DNA of 64,000 nt, taken from positions 5,057,838 through 5,121,837 of the forward strand of contig CM034401.1 in NCBI GenBank assembly GCA_019925095.2. Reading direction: 5' to 3'. The notes below the pieces were generated by a model. The model was given only the letters and a program-made list of their open reading frames with translations, ran no database searches and was not told where the DNA came from. Each line of letters opens with the position of its first letter. Position 1 is the first letter of the stretch. A program made the position numbers and the translations under genes. Positions 58,526 to 64,000 of this stretch are shown in pieces. Source of the DNA: Dendrolimus kikuchii (Eukaryota > Arthropoda > Insecta > Lepidoptera > Lasiocampidae).

Positions 58526-58790
58526 TGATCGCCCGTGGTCGAAATTCGACCATAATAATTAATTTAAATTATAAATTAATTTGACTTTAACAATAAACAA
58601 AAGAGTATATATATATATATATATATGCATGTGTGTGTCAAATACATGGTAGTAAAATGTGTAATTTTTTTTTTTAAATTAGCATTCTGCACTCCTTCTC
58701 CATATAAACTATAAGTGTGAAATTTCATACTTCTCCGTCGTCCACGTATTCCACGTATTAATATATAGATTACATATATAATATTGTATT
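58526..58790 (-). repeat. Dispersed repeat K, copy 2
   Basis: Inverted and internally shorter than 52740-53060, with a (TA)n run at 58604-58625; ends CACGTATTAATATATAG. Confidence 0.63.
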
Positions 58791-58839
58791 TTGCCTATAA
58801 CCCTTAACTTTTTTATTCATATTAAGTTAGGCATAAAAA

Positions 58840-58945
58840 AGCCTTCAAACTTACTGCAACTCAATATGAATGAGACCGTAAGACTATAAAGAAAATATTG
58901 AGTCTAGACTACCGCTTTTTATGGGAAATGTCCCAGAAGGCTAGC
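58840..58945 (+). repeat. Dispersed repeat V, diverged copy
   Basis: AAGACTATAAAG, TTGAGTCTAGACTACCG and GGAAATGTCCCAGAAGG follow the order of copy 1. Confidence 0.5.
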
Positions 58946-59448
58946 TACGATGCCTCGTTCAAATCAAATCAAATAATTTAGTATAAAAACATGGTAGGTA
59001 TACAAATAGGTGTTGACATTTTATAATTATGTTTATCCTTAAAAACCAAAATACTAAACAAATTAAAAAAAAAAAATCTATAATTTTTATAATGACGATA
59101 CTATGGTACAAGTATTATAAAGACACTAGAGGTCCCGACAGACGTTGTCTTGCCCTGATAAAAATAGAAATCTAGGACTCGATCCTAGCGGCACCTACCC
59201 GTTCCAATTGTGAACCTAAACCATCCGGGGACCACCCACTCAACACAAAAGACATTTCATCAAAATCGGTAAACTCATTCTCAAGTTATGCGCGTACTTA
59301 CATTTCTACGATTCATTTATATATAAATTTAAACACTTACATTCTATCAAGCGTTGTATCACCACACTGATTCGTTTTCCGCTGAAGGCACAAGGCCTAT
59401 ATTCACCTGCAAAGTTTTATTATATTCTCAAGCTATATTGTTATTAAT

Positions 59449-59868
59449 AAACTACGTTTTAACGGTTTTAAGCGCGGTAATTTTATTTGATATTGGTTTT
59501 TCCGACGTTTCGGCCACTTTTAATAATTACTTTTATTTTTCCTTCCATCCATTTTAATATTATATAAAATTATTAGAGCTAGGCATGTTTGCTGAAGAGT
59601 TTCTTGCGCCGCTTCTTCTCTTCAAGCCATAACATGTTGCGAAGCGGTAGTAAATTAGATTAAACTCCCATAGAGTAAATAATAACCATGAACAAAATTA
59701 AAATTAACAAGTTGGCGGTAGGCTAAATAAAACTTTAACAATACTCGTTGACACTTGACATCTTTGTCTTCCGTGATCACGGCCACTGAAAAGTGGCCGA
59801 AACGTCGGAAAATACAAAATCAAATAAAATTACCGCGCTTAAAACCGTTAAAACGTACTTTTATTATG
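59449..59868. mobile_element. TIR element B, best-preserved copy
   Basis: Terminal inverted repeats of ~80 bp (ACTACGTTTTAACGGTTTTAAG ... CTTAAAACCGTTAAAACGTA). Interior as in the 2.8-kb copy but reversed. Left-side hairpin lost; right-side GGCCACTGAAAAGTGGCC intact. Confidence 0.66.
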
Positions 59869-59929
59869 TATACAAGTCGCGAAAACTTAAGAAAATATTA
59901 TATTGTTATTGACACGTATGTGCTATCGT

Positions 59930-60235
59930 CATCCGTTTTTGTTGGATATAGAAGTAGATAACGCTTTTAGAGTTGCACCCGTAACTGAAGGATTGAGAGA
60001 AAGAAGACTAAGGCGGGATGGGCTTGTAATAAGGAGGGGTGAAAGTCACGAGACAAAAAGAATGTTAAACTGGAAGATGGACGGGTACAAATATAAAGGT
60101 AGACCAAAAAAGAGATGGATGAATTGTGTGAAGAATGTGATTTGTGACATAGGACGTCTGTCAAAATAGAGGAGTATAGAAGGAAAAGACGTATTGTGCC
60201 GACCCAAATAATTAGAGAAGGTAAAAGAAAGTCAC
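59930..60235 (+). pseudogene. LINE coding remnant, second copy
   Basis: RVAPVTEGLRERRLRRDGLV, ESHETKRMLNWKMDGY, GRPKKRWMNCVKN and RRKRRIVP across frames, a typical 3' end of lepidopteran LINE ORF2. Confidence 0.68.
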
Positions 60236-60340
60236 TGTTTGCTTCATTAGTTCGGAAGCTTGGTTCGGCGATTAAATTGATATTTAGGTTGTTGGAGAAA
60301 TTGTCAACACGGAAGCGTTTTCAAGAAGACTTTATTTCTT

Positions 60341-60478
60341 GGTGTTACCACTCTAAGAACAATAATTTGCGTGACCCTTTTTAGTGTTACCACTCTAAGA
60401 AACGAATTGCGCAACCTTATAGTGTTGCCACTCTAAGAAGACAGCAAATTGCACAACCTTTTAGTATTGCCATTTGAA
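60341..60478 (+). repeat. Minisatellite, ~41-bp unit, about 3.4 copies
   Basis: Units begin GTGTTACCACTCTAAGAA at 60342, 60384 and 60422 (with G for A), and a partial fourth at 60464; each ends TTGCGYRACCYTTTTA-like. Confidence 0.78.
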
Positions 60479-60514
60479 TAATGGTTTTGTGCCATCTTGC
60501 GATACCTTGTCATG

Positions 60515-60735
60515 GATATTCACGTCTGTTTGAGGACCGTCGGGCGATGGAGCAAACGTGTCCTGGAGTGGAGACCACGTCTCGGCAAACGTAGCGTAGG
60601 ACGCTCTCCAGCCCGGTGGACTGCGCAAGGTCGCCGGCAGGGGCTGATTGAGGAAGACGGGAGGCCGGTATATGTGGCGCAAACTTGGGAAGGCTTACGT
60701 CCAGCACTGGACAGAGACTGGCTGAATAAGAAGAG
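60515..60735 (+). pseudogene. LINE coding remnant (GRRSVGRPPARW type)
   Basis: GRWSKRVLEWRPRLGKRSVG then RSPARWTAQGRR and VYVAQTWEGL, the C-terminal end of a RTE-like LINE. Antisense frames are shadows. Confidence 0.66.
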
Positions 60736-61356
60736 AATAAGAAAAAAAGATAGAAGTAGTAGTGCTGTCATATTTAATGTTTGCAATTACCGTCAATATA
60801 CATTAATAAAGCATGGACCCTTAAGAAGCGAATACCTACTAATACTTAATCATCATTCAGGAAAAACCTATTGCGCCGAAATTACATAAGATACAAAGTC
60901 AAAACAAAGACTTCAAATTAAACACATGTGAAAATCCAAAAGCACAAGGATTACGCCAAAAAAACATCTCTAATGGAGCAGCTATGTTGTATTTTGTTGT
61001 TGCAAATAAAAACACCTAAACTGCACTATGCCCTATTGTCGGGGTCCAAATGGGTAATTTGGCCGCAGAGATTTAATTATGCAGTCCGTCCGCCGTGGGG
61101 GTTGGAACGAGGATGAAAAGGGGTCGAATAGGGTGAAGCGGGGTAGAATGGGGTGTCACAGCCAGGCTTGTTTGTAATATACGCTACACGGCACGCTGTA
61201 TATTAACTTTTTATAACACAGAACGAACTTTTGCGGTCGCCTGGCACGTTGGAGAACAACGCATTAAAATCAGGCGTATATTTTGCAACGTTATGACAAG
61301 GAAGCAATTAGGTTATAATCTCTTTAGGATTTAATGTAATATTTTATACTATTATA

Positions 61357-61441
61357 TTTTTTATTGCTGGATTACAGCACGGTCCACCTGGTGGAAAGTG
61401 TTACCGTTGCCTATGGGTATTTGCAACATTAGAGGCGTTAT
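61357..61441 (-). repeat. SINE-1 fragment
   Basis: Tail and next ~70 bases only. Confidence 0.6.
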
Positions 61442-61799
61442 TATAATACGGTGCTGGCATCAAAGTCATGACACTTGAAAATGATGACAGTGATATCGTA
61501 GTGCAGTGTATATTATCTTCTATGATTAATAAATCATATGCTAATAAACACTATTAAAAAGCTGGTACTCTAGCTTTTTAATCATGATATGCCTTTTTAG
61601 AGATATACTCGAATTTATCTTGTGTGTTGGTTTTAGAAATAAATATTTTTCTTTCTTTTCTATCTTATCATGTAGGATTAAACTAGTTATTAATCGAGCA
61701 ATTGCCATTCATAGCAATTGCTATACTTTCATGCAATTACAACGCACTGGTGGCATATGAAGAGATGGTAATTAAACCAACAGATCGAGTTGCGTAAAT

Positions 61800-61945
61800 T
61801 CTGCGAATTCGCCATGAACATGAATGTAACCAAGCTTCTATTTACCGTACGTGTGGAATGAACTTCTGCGGTTTTCCCGGAGTGCCACTTTATGGAGCTC
61901 TTCAAAAAGGATGTAAACAGATATTTAAAATCTTAATCAAGTAAG
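61800..61945 (+). pseudogene. LINE 3' coding fragment
   Basis: WNELLRFSRSATLW-like reading followed, after a frame change, by LFKKDVNRYLKS, a C-terminal LINE pattern. Short and broken. Confidence 0.4.
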
Positions 61946-62035
61946 CAATGCATCAGCTCCTTAAGCGTCATAGATGTGCATTGGCAACGATAGTCACTTA
62001 TCATCAGGTAGTCTATCTGCTTACTAGCAAACTTT

Positions 62036-62271
62036 ACCTTGTGGTAGGGCATTTGCCTGACTGGATGGCTACCACTCCTGGTTTAAAGTATGTCGCCATA
62101 ACAACCTTGAGTTGTGTTCCGGTATTAGTAAGCAGGTTCCAGTCTCCATTAAGAGAGCAGCAGCACATTTGTAGCACCTTTGGTGTTGCAAATGGCCATA
62201 GGCGATAGTAACCGCTTTCCATCAAGTAGACCGTCTGCCTGTCTGCTGAACTCCTGCAATTTTTTTTTTTA
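62036..62271 (+). repeat. SINE-1, 5'-truncated
   Basis: Starts at GTGGTAGGGCATTTGCC and runs to CTCCTGCAAT. The usual A-tail is replaced by a T-run. Confidence 0.8.
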
Positions 62272-62307
62272 AAGCATTAAAAAAGCAATACAAACAACGT
62301 TTATTAG

Positions 62308-62506
62308 CTCCTGCCAGGTGATAGGACATTTGCCTGTCTGGATGGTTACCACCGTATTCTCGTTGGAATGCTTCCAGTCGCCTTTCGAGGCCAACAGCAC
62401 ATAGGAAGAAAACATTTCTGATGTTACAAATTTCTATAGGCGATAATAACCTCTTTCTATCACAATAAGGCCGTCAGCCTGTCTACTGTTATCCAGCAAT
62501 AAAAAA
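62308..62506 (+). repeat. SINE-1, old 5'-truncated copy
   Basis: Same block order as the copy ~40 bases upstream but much more diverged (CCAGGTGATAGGACATTTGCC ... ATCCAGCAATAAAA), so an older insertion or another subfamily. Confidence 0.65.
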
Positions 62507-63021
62507 ATGTTACATAATATTAAATAATAAATGCTAAAACAATTTATGAACTTGTGAATTTTAAAATGGACGCTGCAGCTTCCAGATGATAATCGCTTTT
62601 ATGAAAAATGCATAATATGTTTTTACTGTGAATTGTATAACAAAATATCACAAACAATATGCTCTAATATTCGTCAAACTCACGTCAGATGTCGCCTGTC
62701 GTGTTTCCAATTTCCCTGTGCGCTTCTGGTGTCCAATAAAGTGTCAACGTCAACTAAATGCTGCCTGACAGCAAATGCCCAATGTCCCCAGCCGGTTTCG
62801 AAAATCGAGCTTATTTGGGCCATAAATTTAAATGCTATGTTACAGCATTCAGTTCATCTATCACTATCGGAGTGTTAAGTCCCGGTTGCATTACAAACGT
62901 CCTCTTCAGAGACTAGGGACAACATTCCTAATTTTTCTATCCCAAGCTGTAGTCATCTTTCCAGAAGGTGTCGCTCGGGTAAATTCAGGTAATTTTCAAG
63001 AATTTCTAGCTCTTTCTGAGT

Positions 63022-63282
63022 TTTTTTTATTGCATGAGTTTAGCAAACAGGCAGACGGCCCACCTCATGGAAAGCGGTTACCATCAATACAAAGTTGCTA
63101 CATATGCGCTGCTGTTGCCGGAACACAACTCAAGATTGTTATGGCGGCATACTCTAGACCAGGGGTGGTAGCCATCCAGACGGGTAAATACCCTACCACC
63201 TGGCTGTGGGTTGCTTTGTCGCCTCTTACGACAGGTCACCCGGCAGTAGGAAATTGTATTCTTTCCCCGTTCCTGCACGGAT
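63022..63282 (-). repeat. SINE-1 with two internal deletions
   Basis: Tail and head present; two short internal blocks are missing around 63087 and 63117. Confidence 0.8.
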
Positions 63283-63530
63283 TAAATATGGTATATATAT
63301 AATGTGGTATACTAGAATAGTTTCAGACTAAAGTATGTTTAGTCGTAAATAGGCTTTCTATAACTTATCTCATCTTCTAGTGGTGTAAGCGCCTTAATTT
63401 TATCGCTCCAACTACATGACGAAATTTCTACAACAGGAAAAAGCTCTTTAATTCAGACTGTTGCGGTGAAATGTCGTATTTTTTTTGTATTACCTACATT
63501 TAAAAATAAATTTAAGGCAGAGAAAGGGTA

Positions 63531-63636
63531 ATGGCAGTCGGGCAAATGCCCTACCACCTGGCTGTAGGTGGCTTTGTCGCCTCTTACGATAGGCCGCCCG
63601 GCCGCAGGAAATTGTATACTTTCTCCGTTCCTGCAC
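63531..63636 (-). repeat. SINE-1 head fragment
   Basis: Only the head third (GGCAAATGCCCTACCACC ... TCCGTTCCTGCAC). Confidence 0.72.
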
Positions 63637-64000
63637 TGGGTGCTGCGTCTTAGTTGTTGGAAACTTCCTAAATCAAACAAGGCAGAAAAAAATTGCCAAA
63701 TACATAGTGAAGGGTCCTGGCGAGGTGTCGAAGAATCATTATCTTTACCATTTGCCCAGGGAATCTTAAAGATAACTTAAGCTAAAATAAATATCCTGTA
63801 TCTCAAAAACTACTTAATAAGTCGTGTTCAATTTAAGTCTCGTTGAAAATATTTCTAAACTAGAGTGCATTGATTTTTTTAATTTGTTTCGTTACTTGGT
63901 GTAAAAGGCAAATGGGCTGTTTTACACATAACAAGACGTGAAGATAAGGATAAGGTTAAAAATTGCCTAAAATCCTTGGATCATGACGAGTCTGAAGTAC

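Noticed and set aside
60342..60478. CRISPR-like array
   Set aside because: Eukaryotic context, and the whole ~41-bp unit repeats, not short repeats with unique spacers.

Overview
The window is eukaryotic, AT-rich and dominated by transposable elements. It most likely comes from a moth or butterfly (Lepidoptera). The reasons are: (i) a complete Ty3/gypsy element of the CsRn1 clade, the group that contains Kabuki of Bombyx; (ii) about 18 copies of a SINE sharing a core motif with the silkworm SINE Bm1; (iii) many 3' ends of non-LTR retrotransposons of types common in Lepidoptera; (iv) Helitron-like, PIF/Harbinger-like and foldback MITEs. I found no convincing host-gene exon, tRNA, rRNA or CRISPR. 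Nearly all short open frames are chance frames or pieces of repeats. Family names rest on remembered motifs, not on searches.

The one coding-competent unit is the LTR retrotransposon at 37479-42501. In order it has a 5' LTR (37479-37714), a primer-binding site matching tRNA-Trp (37719 on), a leader, gag (38197-39078) with a C-x2-H-x9-C-x3-C knuckle, and pol in the -1 frame (protease, reverse transcriptase, RNase H, integrase, to 42191). A purine-rich tract and a 3' LTR lacking its last 25 bases follow. The gag/pol overlap carries a slippery heptamer A AAT TTA (39051-39057). Nine bases later there is a perfect 10-bp stem whose loop pairs downstream by 6 bp, a textbook H-type frameshift pseudoknot. 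All catalytic residues are present and no stop or frameshift breaks the coding region, yet the LTRs differ at 8 of 211 positions.

Layout: 0-8 kb holds MITEs, LINE 3' ends and Helitron-like pieces. 8-14 kb holds SINEs, a tandem duplication, a 126-bp-arm foldback, a candidate solo LTR and a broken LINE. 14-21 kb holds LINE tails and a 1.8-kb terminal-inverted-repeat element (16516-18338) that encloses a giant foldback with arms of about 340 bp. 21-37 kb alternates SINEs and MITEs with a few repeat-free islands that may be regulatory; one SINE there is split by a copia-like solo LTR. 37.5-42.5 kb is the gypsy element. 42.5-55 kb holds Helitron-like pieces, LINE ends, SINEs and a repeat collinear with the flanks of the 1.8-kb element. 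55-64 kb has a TATA/initiator-like promoter candidate, a G-quadruplex motif, a Jockey-like LINE remnant, a 41-bp minisatellite and a SINE cluster.

How the parts relate: the SINE ends with a tail resembling a LINE-type 3' end seen at 5880-5995, so a LINE probably supplied its mobilising machinery. The MITEs have no transposase in the window and must have been moved by proteins coded elsewhere. Insertions into insertions give a relative order of events at several places.
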